Assembly (NCBI RefSeq): GCF_009258045.1
Contig: NZ_CP041166.1
Coordinates: 930,001-994,000, forward strand
Length of the DNA stretch: 64,000 nucleotides
Direction of reading: 5' to 3'
Source of the DNA: Sulfurimonas xiamenensis
Lineage (GTDB): Bacteria > Campylobacterota > Campylobacteria > Campylobacterales > Sulfurimonadaceae
Both the position numbers and the translations under genes were made by a program. The notes under the pieces were generated by a model. The model saw only the letters and a list, made by a program, of their open reading frames with translations, searched no databases and was not told the DNA's origin. This document shows, in pieces, positions 8,853 to 18,398 of this stretch; positions within the stretch are counted from its first letter, which is position 1, and each line of letters starts with the position of its first letter.

Positions 8853-10349
8853 TTAATGTCCTCCCATTATTTTTTCAATCTCTTCTGGTTTATCGTGAAC
8901 ACCAAATCTGTCAATTATAGTACTGCTCGCTCTATTTTTGCCGATAATTGTTACATTTGCACCTTCACGGCGAAGTTTAATCACTACTTTGTCAAGTGCA
9001 TACACAGCAGAAATATCCCAAAAATGAGCTTTGTTTAAGTCTATCACGATATTTTCTACAACTTCCTTAAAATCGAAAAATTCTACAAATCTGTCCGCAC
9101 TGTTGAAGAATACCTGACCGACTATTTTATATGTTCTTGTATCTGTTTGTTCATTATAAAATGTTTCACTATACATAAAATGGCTGATTTTGTTTGCAAA
9201 AAAGAGCGATGCTAAAAGTACACCCACAAATACTCCAAGAGCTAGATTATGTGTCCATACAACCACCACAACTGTTGCCACCATAACTACATTTGTAGAT
9301 ACCGGCAGAGTTTTTAATTTTTTTATAGAGCCCCAGTCAAATGTACCGATGGAGACCATTATCATAACCGCAACAAGTGCTGCCATTGGGATTATAGAGA
9401 TTAAATCACTTAAAAATACAACCATTATAAGTAAAAATACACCCGCAAGCAGAGTCGAGAGTCTTGTTCGTCCACCTGATTTTACATTGATAACGGACTG
9501 CCCAATCATGGCACAACCTGCCATACCGCCCATAAAACCTGAAGCAATATTTGCAACGCCCTGACCGCTGCACTCTCGGTTTTTATCACTCTTTGTATCC
9601 GTTAAATCATCTACGATAGTAGCCGTCATTAAAGACTCCAAAAGGCCGACTATAGCTAAAGATATAGAGTATGGAAGTATAATCATAAGTGTCTCAAGGT
9701 TAAAAGGAATCTGAGGAATTAAAAAAATCGGAAGCGTATCTGGAAGCGCGCCCATGTCTCCTACATTTCTTACATCTATGTCAAATAAAATAACCACCAA
9801 AGTGATAGCTACGATGGTTATAAGCGGAGAGGGGAGCAGTGTTCCTATCTTTGGAATGTATGGAAAAAGATAGATAATGCCAAGACCTGCAGCTGTAAGC
9901 GCATATACATGCCACGAAACATTTGTGAGTTCGGGAAGCTGCGCCATAAAGATAAGTATGGCAAGGGCATTGACAAAACCGACAACGACCGCGCGGGGGA
10001 CAAAACTCATTAGCTGACCGAGTTTAAAGTGCCCTGCAATCATCTGAAGCATACCTGTTAAAACCGTAGCCGCAAGAAGATACTCCAAACCGTGCTCTTT
10101 TACAAGTGTGACCATTAAAAGCGCCATTGCACCCGTTGCCGCACTAATCATTCCGGGACGGCCGCCAACAAAGGCAATAACAACCGCGATACAAAAAGAT
10201 GCATAAAGTCCTACTTTGGGATCAACTCCCGCAATAATAGAGAAAGCTATGGCTTCTGGTATAAGTGCAAGTGCAACTACTAAGCCAGCTAGCGAGTCTC
10301 CTTTTATATTGGAAAACCACTCCTCTTTTTTTAAATATTTATGTAACAA
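8853..10349 (-). CDS. SulP-family inorganic anion transporter with STAS domain
   Basis: Inner membrane anion transporter, 498 aa. The N-terminal part (about 1-390) has the ten or more hydrophobic segments of the SLC26/SulP fold, including the opening motif [20 protein letters not shown] and [19 protein letters not shown]. The C-terminal part (about 405-498) is a STAS regulatory domain. Substrate cannot be read from sequence: family members move sulfate, bicarbonate (BicA type) or dicarboxylates. In an autotroph bicarbonate is attractive but unproven. It is transcribed with the downstream usp gene. Its upstream region holds an inverted repeat shared with the 3' end of aspC. Confidence 0.9.
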   Translation of the reverse strand: MLHKYLKKEEWFSNIKGDSLAGLVVALALIPEAIAFSIIAGVDPKVGLYASFCIAVVIAFVGGRPGMISAATGAMALLMVTLVKEHGLEYLLAATVLTGMLQMIAGHFKLGQLMSFVPRAVVVGFVNALAILIFMAQLPELTNVSWHVYALTAAGLGIIYLFPYIPKIGTLLPSPLITIVAITLVVILFDIDVRNVGDMGALPDTLPIFLIPQIPFNLETLMIILPYSISLAIVGLLESLMTATIVDDLTDTKSDKNRECSGQGVANIASGFMGGMAGCAMIGQSVINVKSGGRTRLSTLLAGVFLLIMVVFLSDLISIIPMAALVAVMIMVSIGTFDWGSIKKLKTLPVSTNVVMVATVVVVVWTHNLALGVFVGVLLASLFFANKISHFMYSETFYNEQTDTRTYKIVGQVFFNSADRFVEFFDFKEVVENIVIDLNKAHFWDISAVYALDKVVIKLRREGANVTIIGKNRASSTIIDRFGVHDKPEEIEKIMGGH

Positions 10350-10400
10350 CTATTATCCTTTTGTTTTTTGTATGTTTTTTGATTTTTTTAATAAATGAGG

Positions 10401-10432
10401 ATTTTATCTCCGCTAAATAGCAGAGATAAAAT
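10401..10432 (-). terminator. Inverted repeat between aspC end and sulP start
   Basis: A perfect 10-bp inverted repeat (ATTTTATCTC / GAGATAAAAT) with a 12-nt centre that can add two more pairs after one mismatch. It lies 23 bp after the aspC stop and 52 bp before the sulP start on the minus strand. It may terminate aspC transcription or act as a regulatory site for sulP-usp; no strong U-run follows. Confidence 0.4.
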
Positions 10433-10454
10433 ATAATAAAATTTAAAAATTATT

Positions 10455-11624
10455 TTATACTTTTAGTTCTTTTACAAACTCTTCAATTCTTTTTATTCCT
10501 TTGTGAATACTATCTATATCTGTTGCAAAGCTAAATCTAAAGTATCCTTCGCTTCCAAAACCGACACCAGGAACTACAGCAACACCTTTTTTTTCTAAAA
10601 GATCTTTACAAAACTGCATAGAATCATTGCTTATCTCTTTGATATTAACAAAAAGATAAAAAGCACCATTAGGTTTATAGACACTAAGTCCGTCAATCGC
10701 ATTGATAAGCCTTACTGCTTCATCGCGGCGCTCTTTAAATGCTACTCTCATCTTTTCAATCTCTGCATCGGCTGAACCGTCTAAACCCGGAATTGCTGCT
10801 TTTTGAGTTATAGAGTTGATATTTGAAGTACTTTGGCTTTGAAGTTTTTTTGTTGCTTGAATAAGTTCAGTGTTGTGAGATGCCATATAACCAAATCTCC
10901 ATCCTGTCATGGCAACTGATTTGCTAAGACCGTTAATTGTCACTGTTCTTTTAAACATATCATCACTTACCGCTGCTGCAGATGTAAACTCACCGTCATA
11001 GATAAGTTTTTCATACATCTCATCACTTGCAACTATAATATTAGTTCCTTCTAGAATTTTTCCTATTTCTTCAAGTTCAGTTCTTGAATAAACTGAACCT
11101 GTTGGATTTGAAGGGCTTGTAAGTACTAGCATTTTTGTTTTAAATGTAAGAGCTTTTTTTAATTGTTCAGGCGTTATTTTAAATTCATTATCATCATGTG
11201 TTTCTATCTCAACTACAGATCCGCCGAAATATGAAACTAATTCAGGATAGGTAACCCAATAAGGAGAAGGAATAATAACTTCATCTCCTTTTTGAATTGT
11301 TGCTGCAAAAAGATTAAATAAAGAGTGCTTTGCACCGTTATTTGTGATTATTTGATTGGGAGCATAAGTTAACCCGTTTTCTCTTTTTAACTTATTTGCT
11401 ATTGCTGTTTTAAGAGCAGGAATACCGTCAACAGCCGTGTATTTTGTAAAACCTTCATTTATAGCAGCTATTGCAGCATCTTTAATAACTTGAGGAGTAT
11501 CAAAATCAGGTTCACCTGCAGAGAAGCTGATGATATCTTTGCCTTGAGCTTTTAATTCTGTAGCAAGCGTTGAAATTGCAATTGTAATTGATTCTGATAG
11601 TGTGTTAATACGATCTGTTAACAT
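10455..11624 (-). CDS. aspC: Aspartate aminotransferase (class I, PLP)
   Basis: Cytoplasmic transaminase converting oxaloacetate and glutamate to aspartate and 2-oxoglutarate. At 389 aa it is a typical subgroup I-beta aspartate aminotransferase: FSAGEPDFDTP near residue 35, SPSNPTGSVYSRTELEEI near 170-187, the PLP-binding lysine K235 in NGLSKSVAMTGWRFGY, and a C-terminal substrate Arg in FRFSF. It is last in the hisS-speA-cysE-aspC run on the minus strand, though a 78-bp gap to cysE could hold its own promoter. C. jejuni calls the equivalent gene aspB as I recall. Exact amino acid range is inferred from family. Confidence 0.93.
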   Translation of the reverse strand: MLTDRINTLSESITIAISTLATELKAQGKDIISFSAGEPDFDTPQVIKDAAIAAINEGFTKYTAVDGIPALKTAIANKLKRENGLTYAPNQIITNNGAKHSLFNLFAATIQKGDEVIIPSPYWVTYPELVSYFGGSVVEIETHDDNEFKITPEQLKKALTFKTKMLVLTSPSNPTGSVYSRTELEEIGKILEGTNIIVASDEMYEKLIYDGEFTSAAAVSDDMFKRTVTINGLSKSVAMTGWRFGYMASHNTELIQATKKLQSQSTSNINSITQKAAIPGLDGSADAEIEKMRVAFKERRDEAVRLINAIDGLSVYKPNGAFYLFVNIKEISNDSMQFCKDLLEKKGVAVVPGVGFGSEGYFRFSFATDIDSIHKGIKRIEEFVKELKV

Positions 11625-11702
11625 ACGAACCCTTTTTTAAAAAATATTGAGCGAATTATACTAAAATAATTTAATATATTAGTAGGTATTTATATTGAAA
11701 TT

Positions 11703-12404
11703 TCAGTTTTTCATAGCCTTAATAAAAGATTCATAAATTTTTTCTAATTCTAAATCTTGATCAAGAAGATCTTTATTATCTTCAACCAATATATGCTCCA
11801 GTACTGCAACACGCTTTAGCATATATTCAAACATCTCTTTATTTATGTCAGGAAGCAAATTGTGCATAAGAGGCTCTTTACATCTTCCTTTTTCAATAAC
11901 ATGAGCAGGAATTCCTATAGCAGTAGCATTATCAGGCACATTTTTAACAACAACAGAATTCGCTCCAATCTTAGCATACTTACCAATAGTAATATTTCCT
12001 AAAACTTTTGCTCCAGCACCTATTACGGCACCTTTTTTTATTGTAGGATGTCTTTTTCCGTGCGTTAGAGAAACACCGCCAAGAGTTACTCCCTGATAAA
12101 TTAAAACATCATCTTCTACTATTGTCGTTTGTCCTATAACAACTCCAAATCCATGGTCGATAAAGACTCTTTTTCCAATTACGGCACCAGGATGTATATC
12201 TATATTTGTTAAAAATTGACTAAAACCCATAATGATTCTTGCAAGACTTTTAAAGTTTGCCTTATAAAGTCTATTAGCAATTCTATACCAAGCCAATGCC
12301 CATACACCTGGGTAATTAAATAAAAAATCAAATTTAGAATTTAATGCCGGATCATTTTTATAAGCATTAGAAAAATCTTCTTTGATTTCGGCATAAAGTC
12401 CCAA
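11703..12404 (-). CDS. cysE: Serine O-acetyltransferase
   Basis: Acetylates serine with acetyl-CoA to give O-acetylserine, the sulfide acceptor in cysteine synthesis. The 233 aa have a helical N-terminal part, the conserved [20 protein letters not shown] segment (start of the left-handed beta-helix, active-site His and Asp) and [16 protein letters not shown], then hexapeptide repeats to about residue 175. A C-terminal tail beyond the helix, the region that in other CysE proteins mediates cysteine feedback, is long here (about 55 residues). Ten bases separate it from speA upstream, so it is in that operon. Confidence 0.93.
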   Translation of the reverse strand: MGLYAEIKEDFSNAYKNDPALNSKFDFLFNYPGVWALAWYRIANRLYKANFKSLARIIMGFSQFLTNIDIHPGAVIGKRVFIDHGFGVVIGQTTIVEDDVLIYQGVTLGGVSLTHGKRHPTIKKGAVIGAGAKVLGNITIGKYAKIGANSVVVKNVPDNATAIGIPAHVIEKGRCKEPLMHNLLPDINKEMFEYMLKRVAVLEHILVEDNKDLLDQDLELEKIYESFIKAMKN

Positions 12405-12413
12405 GATAAGCTC

Positions 12414-14243
12414 CTAATATGTAGTTCTTAAATAGCCATTTTGCTTTAAAAATAACTCTAATTTTGCAAGTGTATCATTTTTTTCTTGCTCAGTAATAAA
12501 ATGAGAATTTGATAAATCGTTTTTAAGCTTATTAAAAACTTCTTCTTCATCATAACCAAGAGTATTTAGTATCTCTAATATATTTTTTGATTCAACCGCA
12601 TTTTTTATTTCATAACTGTTCTCATCTATAATAACGGTATATTCGCTTGGATGCGTAAAGAGGTTGTGATTCATTCCAAGTGTCTCTTGATAAGCACCTA
12701 CATTAAAAAATCCTAAAAAATAATCCTCTTCATCCAAATTTACATCATGTAGATAGAGAGGTTTGTCAGGATTGAAACCAATTTCACCATCACTGTCGCA
12801 TGTAATATCCCATAAAGAAGCTGCCCTTAGTGGAACAGTGTTTAAATGGTGCAGTGGCATAACAGGAAAGTGTTGATTTAATCCCCAATAATCAGGCAGA
12901 CTTTGAAATATAGAAGCGTTAATAAGGTATCTTTCCTGCAGTTTTACCTGTAGTTGCGCTAATTCATCTGTTGGATTTGCAGATTTTAGATAAAGTGCTT
13001 TTTTGATAATATTGTGAACTAAAATTTCTGCGTTGGAACGATCTTGTAGATCTATATATCCCAAATCAAAAAGAGTTAATAGTGATTCCATATGATCAAG
13101 TGCATCATGCAGATACTCTATACAATTTGTGTTGTTTAAAAGTCTGTTTAGCTCTATAAGTTCCTCAATTAGAGGAGGATTGTTTTTTTTGAAATTAAGC
13201 AGTTTCTCTTGATAATCCTGCGTAAATAGTTCAAGAACAGGTGTAATAAGCACGGCGTGTGAAGCAACGATAAATCGTCCCGATTCCGTAAAGATGTCAG
13301 GATGCTCAACATTTTTTGCATTCATAATTTCGCCCAAAAGAAAAACAACACTGCTTGAAAACTCATCTATAGAGTAGTTTCTTGCACTTGACATAACATG
13401 CTGATCATACTCAACTGCCAAACCGCCTCCGATATTAATGCTCTTTAGAGATGTAGCTCCCATTTTTTTGAGTTCGGCATAGATATTTCCAGCTTCACGA
13501 AGCGCTTTTTTTAGAGGTGCTATATCAGACATTTGTGAACCGATATGAAAATGGACCATATTGAGTTGATTTAGCAGTTTTGCATCTTTTAAAAGGGCAA
13601 TTGCCTCTATGATTTCGGTAGAGGTTAAACCAAATTTTGCATCCATTCCTCCGCTTTTTGCCCAGATACCGCTGCCTGCGCTGTGAAGTCTAACTCTTAT
13701 ACCGATATTTGGGACTTTAAGGTCACACTCTTTTGCAACTTCTATAATAGTTTCAAGTTCACCCAATCCCTCTATCGTAATTGTAATATTGTGTCCGCTT
13801 TGTGCAGCTATAAAGCCCAAAGTAATCATCTCTTTGTCTTTAAAACCGTTTACTGTAATGTTAGCACCCATCGGAGTTTTGCTCATTGCAAGTATCAGCT
13901 CTGCTTTAGAACCTGCCTCCAAACCGTAACTATATTGAGCTCCTTGAGAAGTTACAGCCTCTACTGCATGTGGAAATTGATTTACCTTTAAAGGAAAAAC
14001 AGCGTTGAAATTTCCTTTATAGTTATTTTGCTGTATAGCCTTATCAAAGTAACTGTAAAGAGTTCTGATTTGGCTTTTAATAAGATGAGGAAATCTGAGT
14101 AAAATAGGACCTCTTACATCATTTAAGCGAATATCTTCAACAATTTGAAGCAATGATGGCATGCACTTATAGTTTAATTTTATCTGGCCGTCTTCAATAA
14201 TAAAATTTTTGTTAGACCAAATATCAAGACCGAAATTATTCAT
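12414..14243 (-). CDS. speA: Biosynthetic arginine decarboxylase
   Basis: PLP enzyme converting arginine to agmatine, first step of one polyamine route. The 609 aa match the biosynthetic (alanine-racemase-fold) ADC family: PLP lysine K86 in FPLKVNQFPH, the VHFHIGSQ segment near 235, NIGGGLAVEYDQH near 270, and a C-terminal part with CDSDGEIG, the Cys-containing active-site loop contributed across the dimer. Length is close to the family norm (about 630-660). It follows hisS by 20 bp and precedes cysE by 10 bp, an order also recalled from C. jejuni. Confidence 0.94.
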   Translation of the reverse strand: MNNFGLDIWSNKNFIIEDGQIKLNYKCMPSLLQIVEDIRLNDVRGPILLRFPHLIKSQIRTLYSYFDKAIQQNNYKGNFNAVFPLKVNQFPHAVEAVTSQGAQYSYGLEAGSKAELILAMSKTPMGANITVNGFKDKEMITLGFIAAQSGHNITITIEGLGELETIIEVAKECDLKVPNIGIRVRLHSAGSGIWAKSGGMDAKFGLTSTEIIEAIALLKDAKLLNQLNMVHFHIGSQMSDIAPLKKALREAGNIYAELKKMGATSLKSINIGGGLAVEYDQHVMSSARNYSIDEFSSSVVFLLGEIMNAKNVEHPDIFTESGRFIVASHAVLITPVLELFTQDYQEKLLNFKKNNPPLIEELIELNRLLNNTNCIEYLHDALDHMESLLTLFDLGYIDLQDRSNAEILVHNIIKKALYLKSANPTDELAQLQVKLQERYLINASIFQSLPDYWGLNQHFPVMPLHHLNTVPLRAASLWDITCDSDGEIGFNPDKPLYLHDVNLDEEDYFLGFFNVGAYQETLGMNHNLFTHPSEYTVIIDENSYEIKNAVESKNILEILNTLGYDEEEVFNKLKNDLSNSHFITEQEKNDTLAKLELFLKQNGYLRTTY

Positions 14244-14263
14244 AAAAATATCCTCATAAAATA

Positions 14264-15475
14264 TTAAAAATCTTCCAGGGTTACTGTTTTTTCTGTTTTA
14301 TCTTCTAAATTTTTCACCCAAATAGTACCATTTTTCATCTCCTCAGAACCTATAACTGCACAATATTTAGCATTTGTTTTATCAGCAGCTTTGAGATGAT
14401 TTTTGAGATTTTTTGATTTGTAATCTACAATTACAAGATTTGATTCTCTTTTTTTATGGGCAACCTTTATTATTGTATCAATACTTTCATCATCCATGGC
14501 ACCAATATAGTAACCCTCCTTTTTAACCTCAGGCATCTTTATAAGTTCCATCAATCTTTCTATTCCCATAGCAAATCCTACCGCTGGAGTAGGGCGGCCG
14601 TCTAAAAATTCTACAAGTCTATCATATCTTCCGCCTCCGGCTATTGCACTTTGGCTTCCTATGTTGTCGCTTACAAACTCAAATGCGGTTTTAGAGTAGT
14701 AATCTAATCCTCTTACAAGATTTGTATTTATCTCATAAGCAATAGCGTTGTCATCTAAAATTTTTGTTAATGTAGTAAAATCTTTTTCACACTCAGAACA
14801 TAGATTTTGCATAAGCTTAGGTGCATTTATATAAAGTTCTTGACATGAACCATTTTTACAATCAAGCACCCTTATGGGATTTGTATCAAGTCTTCGGATG
14901 CAGTCTTCACAGATTGTATCTTTGCACTCTTGCACAAAATGAATTAATTTTTTACGGTAAGATGGCATGCACTCAATACAGCCCAGGGAATTAAGCTGCA
15001 GCCTGTAACCAATACCCAGCTCTTTTAAAATATCACTCACCATCATAATCATATTTGCATCTTCATAAACGCTCTCAACTCCAAAGCTCTCAACTCCAAA
15101 CTGATGAAATTGTCTCAATCTGCCTTTTTGAGGTCTTTCGTACCTAAACATCGCTCCATGATAAAAAAATCTATGTACACCACCTGCGCGGTCTAGTTTT
15201 TTTTGTATAAATGCGCGCACAACTCCGGCAGTCCCTTCCGGCCGTAAGCAGATGTCATTTCCGCCTTTATCAACAAACTGATACATCTCTTTTCCGACAA
15301 TATCACTTGATTCTCCGACTGAACGCTTAAAAAGAGAAGTCTCTTCTAAAAGAGGAGTTTCTATAAAATGAAAGCCATATCTCTGCGCAATTTTAGTGGC
15401 AGTATCTATAAAGTAAGTAAATCTTTTATAATCATCACTTAGGATATCGTTCATGCCTCTTAGTGAAGTAATCAT
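14264..15475 (-). CDS. hisS: Histidine--tRNA ligase
   Basis: Charges tRNA-His; class II synthetase. Start chosen as ATG at 15475 because MITSLRGMNDIL is the usual N-terminus and AAGG stands 6 bases upstream; a longer frame reaches 15550 without a good ribosome site. The 403-aa protein shows motif 2 (FRYERPQKGRLRQFHQFG), the HisRS-specific LVRGLDYYSKTAFE, motif 3 (GGGRYDRL and VGFAMGIERL) and the four-Cys insert seen in many bacterial HisRS. The C-terminal anticodon-binding domain covers about the last 85 residues. First gene of the hisS-speA-cysE-aspC run. Confidence 0.95.
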   Translation of the reverse strand: MITSLRGMNDILSDDYKRFTYFIDTATKIAQRYGFHFIETPLLEETSLFKRSVGESSDIVGKEMYQFVDKGGNDICLRPEGTAGVVRAFIQKKLDRAGGVHRFFYHGAMFRYERPQKGRLRQFHQFGVESFGVESVYEDANMIMMVSDILKELGIGYRLQLNSLGCIECMPSYRKKLIHFVQECKDTICEDCIRRLDTNPIRVLDCKNGSCQELYINAPKLMQNLCSECEKDFTTLTKILDDNAIAYEINTNLVRGLDYYSKTAFEFVSDNIGSQSAIAGGGRYDRLVEFLDGRPTPAVGFAMGIERLMELIKMPEVKKEGYYIGAMDDESIDTIIKVAHKKRESNLVIVDYKSKNLKNHLKAADKTNAKYCAVIGSEEMKNGTIWVKNLEDKTEKTVTLEDF

Positions 15476-15626
15476 CTGTTTCCTTGAAAATTCTATTTTA
15501 TTTATTATTGATTTGATTTGAAAGGATACCATTTTTTGCTTATATTTCATTGACTAATAATATTGTGATTTTAATAATATCTGAATGTAGATAATTTTTT
15601 TTACATTCTTTTAATAAAAGTATCTT

Positions 15627-15649
15627 ATACTATTAATACTTATAGTATT
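15627..15649 (+). promoter_or_regulatory. Nested palindromes in the sodB promoter region
   Basis: Two overlapping dyads lie 31-53 bp before the sodB start: ATACTAT / ATAGTAT (15627-15633, 15642-15648) and AATACT-TAT-AGTATT (15635-15649). A -10-like TATAGT falls at 15641-15646. This could be the binding site of a metal- or peroxide-responsive repressor (Fur or PerR type), but it is not a clear match to either consensus. Confidence 0.35.
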
Positions 15650-15679
15650 TTATTACAAATTATAAACAAGGATATTGTC

Positions 15680-16357
15680 ATGATTGAATTACCAAAACTG
15701 CCATTTGCTGAAGATGCATTAGAACCCTTTATCTCCTCGGAGACAATACAGTACCATTACCACAAGCATCATGCGGGGTATGTCAATAAACTCAATGAGT
15801 TAATTAAAAATACAGTTTATGAGAAAATGTCTCTCTCTTCTATCATTCGTGATTCGCAAGGAGCTGTTTTTAATAATGCAGCACAGGTATTTAACCATAT
15901 TTTTTACTGGAGCAGTTTAAGCGGCAAAAAATCTCTTCCCGGCAAAGAACTTTTAGAGAAAATCAATAATGATTTTGGTTCAGTTGAAGCTCTAAAAGAG
16001 GAGTTTATTAAAGCCGGAGCAGCACTCTTTGGTTCAGGTTGGGTATGGCTTGTAAGAGAGCCTAATGGACATTTAACAGTTAAAACAACTCAAAACGCAG
16101 ACAACCCTCTAAAGTCGCATATGATACCGCTATTTGTTTGTGATGTATGGGAGCATGCTTATTATATTGATTATAGAAATATGCGTCCAAAATACTTAGA
16201 AGAGTTTTGGAACTATATAAACTGGGAACATGCAACAAAAACTTTTAATAAAACAGACAATAATATTTTTATCGCAGCAGAACCTTGCAATGATATTCAT
16301 GACCCTTTTTGTGAAGTGTTTGATGAACTTCAACACCAAGATAGAGTAACGAGTTAA
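15680..16357 (+). CDS. sodB: Superoxide dismutase (Fe)
   Basis: Dismutates superoxide in the cytoplasm. The 225-aa protein carries all four metal ligands: H26 (QYHYHKHH), H73 (FNHIFYW), D155 and H159 (DVWEHAYY). The Gln in NAAQVFNH and the FGSGWVWLV segment fit the iron-type subgroup. It is about 30 residues longer than E. coli SodB, with a tail (after about residue 195) containing C212-type Cys/His/Asp-rich residues (EPCNDIHDPFCEVF). It is read away from hisS, and the next gene, 51 bp on, is a globin-PsiE fusion, suggesting an oxygen-related pair. Confidence 0.94.
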   Translation: MIELPKLPFAEDALEPFISSETIQYHYHKHHAGYVNKLNELIKNTVYEKMSLSSIIRDSQGAVFNNAAQVFNHIFYWSSLSGKKSLPGKELLEKINNDFGSVEALKEEFIKAGAALFGSGWVWLVREPNGHLTVKTTQNADNPLKSHMIPLFVCDVWEHAYYIDYRNMRPKYLEEFWNYINWEHATKTFNKTDNNIFIAAEPCNDIHDPFCEVFDELQHQDRVTS

Positions 16358-16408
16358 ATACAAGTTTTATTTACATAGAATAATTAATCTTGAATATAAA
16401 GGTACAAA

Positions 16409-17311
16409 ATGCAGCAGCATGAGAGTTTAAAAGAGCACTATAAATTTACGCAGGAAGAGGCTTTAATTTTACAAACTCTTCAACCTAAAATGAGTGCGCT
16501 TGCAGATAAATTTATTGATGAATTTTATGATTATATTTGGGGATTTGGTTCAACTGCAAAATTTCTTAAAAATCAAAAAATTATTGATTATCACCGCACT
16601 AAAATAAAAGCGTGGTTTATAAATCTTTTTTGCGGTAAATATGATCTGCACTATTTTACTTACCTCTATAAAATCGGTGAAATACATGTGCGAATTGGAC
16701 TTCCGACACACTATGTAAATTCTGCATTTACATTTGTAAGAACTTTTATCATAAAAAATATTGAAAAAAATTCCAAAGATGAGATACAGCGCTTAAAAGA
16801 GATAGAGGCGGTTGAGAAGATTGTAGATATCAATCTTGATACACTTACAAGTTCATATAGAGAGGAGGAGCTTAGTAAATTTTTATCTCTCTCTAAATTT
16901 GAAAAAACAGTTTTATCAGGTTTGAAAAAATTCAATTCATATATCAATTTTTTCTTAGCGGGATCTTTGGCATTAGTGGCATTTTTTGCAATAGGACTGT
17001 TTGTTTATGATATATATCTGCTTTTTTTTACAGATATTGGCATAGAGAAAGGAATCTTGACTGTTCTTGGAAGCTTGCTCGTATTATGGGCGGCAATCGA
17101 GCTCATTCATGAAGAGATTAATCATTTACAAGGCAAAGGGTTTGCTATTGGAGCTTTTATAATGCTTGCTATGGCAGCTCTGATTAGAAAAGTGTTAATT
17201 TACTCACTCTCTTCAGAAAAAGGTAATGAACTTTTAGTGATAGGCGTAGTTATCGTTGCATTAGCAGTCTCTTACTGGCTTGTAAATGTAAAAAATAGAG
17301 TGAGTATTTAG
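16409..17311 (+). CDS. Globin-sensor domain fused to PsiE-like membrane domain
   Basis: 300-aa two-domain protein. Residues 1-155 look like a protoglobin / globin-coupled-sensor domain: H93 in KIGEIHVRIGLPTHYVNSAF occupies the place of the proximal haem His, with the family W/F residues upstream (FIDEFYDYIW). Residues 172-295 form four membrane segments with IELIHEEI and ALIRKVL, resembling the PsiE family (phosphate-starvation-inducible E, function unknown). There is no methyl-accepting, GGDEF or kinase output. It follows sodB, so an O2, NO or redox-linked membrane role is plausible but inferred. The domain calls are mine by motif, not by profile search. Confidence 0.8.
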   Translation: MQQHESLKEHYKFTQEEALILQTLQPKMSALADKFIDEFYDYIWGFGSTAKFLKNQKIIDYHRTKIKAWFINLFCGKYDLHYFTYLYKIGEIHVRIGLPTHYVNSAFTFVRTFIIKNIEKNSKDEIQRLKEIEAVEKIVDINLDTLTSSYREEELSKFLSLSKFEKTVLSGLKKFNSYINFFLAGSLALVAFFAIGLFVYDIYLLFFTDIGIEKGILTVLGSLLVLWAAIELIHEEINHLQGKGFAIGAFIMLAMAALIRKVLIYSLSSEKGNELLVIGVVIVALAVSYWLVNVKNRVSI

Positions 17312-17346
17312 TACCAACCATAAGATTTAGCCTAAAATTAAAAAAA

Positions 17347-17922
17347 CTATTTTTTTATATTATTTAATATTTCTTTTGTAATTTCATCTATATTTTTAGC
17401 TGCATTGATTGTTATAAGTTCTATATTTAGGAGTTTTGCAGCTTCAATAATGCAATTTTGAATGTTAAGCAGATACTCTACGCCTCTTAATTCTATGCCA
17501 TCTAGTTTTTTTTGTGAAAGTCTGAATTCAAGTTCTTTTTTTTCTAAAAAGAGTAAAAAAACTTTTGAAGGATATATGCCGTCTGTTGCAAAATTATTTA
17601 AAGATAGTAAATCTTTTTTTTCTATTTCACCTTGAGCCAAGGCATAAGCAACTCCGCTTACTGCACTTCTGTCAGATATGATTGTTTTATCTAGATTTGG
17701 TTTTATAATCTCTTTTACATGTTCGGCGCGATCTGCTAAAAAAAGTAAAAATTCCGCTTTTTTACTTTTTGTTTTTGCACTTAGCACTATCTCTCTTATC
17801 TCTTTTCCTACATCAGTACCGCCTGGCTCTTTTGTAATAACAGCATTGTCAAAATGTTTTTCTAATTTTTTAATCTGTGTACTTTTTCCGGCAGTATCAA
17901 TTCCCTCTATTGCAATGTACAT
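17347..17922 (-). CDS. tmk: Thymidylate kinase
   Basis: Phosphorylates dTMP to dTDP for DNA synthesis. The 191-aa protein has the P-loop EGIDTAGKST (residues 6-15), the DR motif in ISDRSAVSGVAYA and a lid region near FRLSQKK. Length is slightly short of the usual 205-213. Its ATG lies 16 bp inside the 3' end of coaD, so it is translationally coupled. It is convergent with the globin-PsiE gene, 35 bp away; I saw no strong terminator between them. Confidence 0.94.
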   Translation of the reverse strand: MYIAIEGIDTAGKSTQIKKLEKHFDNAVITKEPGGTDVGKEIREIVLSAKTKSKKAEFLLFLADRAEHVKEIIKPNLDKTIISDRSAVSGVAYALAQGEIEKKDLLSLNNFATDGIYPSKVFLLFLEKKELEFRLSQKKLDGIELRGVEYLLNIQNCIIEAAKLLNIELITINAAKNIDEITKEILNNIKK

Positions 17923-18398
17923 GAATTCATTTTTCCTATAATATTTTGAACATCTTTTGGGAGCAAGTGATCTGTTTTGGCATTAAATTTTAAAAGATTT
18001 CTAACACTTGAAGAGCTAATAAAGGCATGTTGCAGTTTTGGCATTAAGTATACTGTTTCAATGCTTTTATCAAGAGAGTTGTTAAGATACCCAAGCTGCA
18101 ACTCGTATTCAAAATCACTTACGGCTCTAAGACCGCGGATTAGCACATTGGCATTGTGTGTTTTTGCTAACTCAACCGTAAGATTGTCAAATCCGAGTAC
18201 GGTAACATTTTTGAGATTTTTAACAGCCTCTTTTGTCATATGTATACGCTCTTGCAGAGTAAACATAGGCTTTTTGTCAGTTGATATTGCAACAGCTATA
18301 ATAAGCTCGTCGAAGAGATTTAAAGCCCTTTCAATAATATCATAATGACCATTTGTAATAGGGTCAAATGTTCCTGGATAGAGTGCTATTTTTTTCAT
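17907..18398 (-). CDS. coaD: Pantetheine-phosphate adenylyltransferase
   Basis: Adenylates 4'-phosphopantetheine in coenzyme A synthesis. 163 aa from ATG at 18398, preceded by AGGTGGG; an in-frame GTG at 18407 sits within that site and is less likely. Motifs: YPGTFDPITNGHYDII (nucleotidyltransferase T/HxGH), LIRGLRAVSDFEYELQ and the C-terminal ISSSSVRNLL. The start overlaps the ubiX stop (TAATG), and the end overlaps tmk, so ubiX-coaD-tmk is one coupled operon. Confidence 0.95.
   Translation of the reverse strand: MKKIALYPGTFDPITNGHYDIIERALNLFDELIIAVAISTDKKPMFTLQERIHMTKEAVKNLKNVTVLGFDNLTVELAKTHNANVLIRGLRAVSDFEYELQLGYLNNSLDKSIETVYLMPKLQHAFISSSSVRNLLKFNAKTDHLLPKDVQNIIGKMNSCTLQ

Noticed and set aside
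9190..9564. 124-aa plus-strand frame within sulP
   Set aside because: Antisense shadow of a clear transporter gene, composition Thr/Ile-rich as expected from the opposite strand.
15476..15550. Longer N-terminus for hisS
   Set aside because: No ribosome site upstream, and HisRS normally begins at the ITSLRGMNDIL segment, which has AAGG in the right place.
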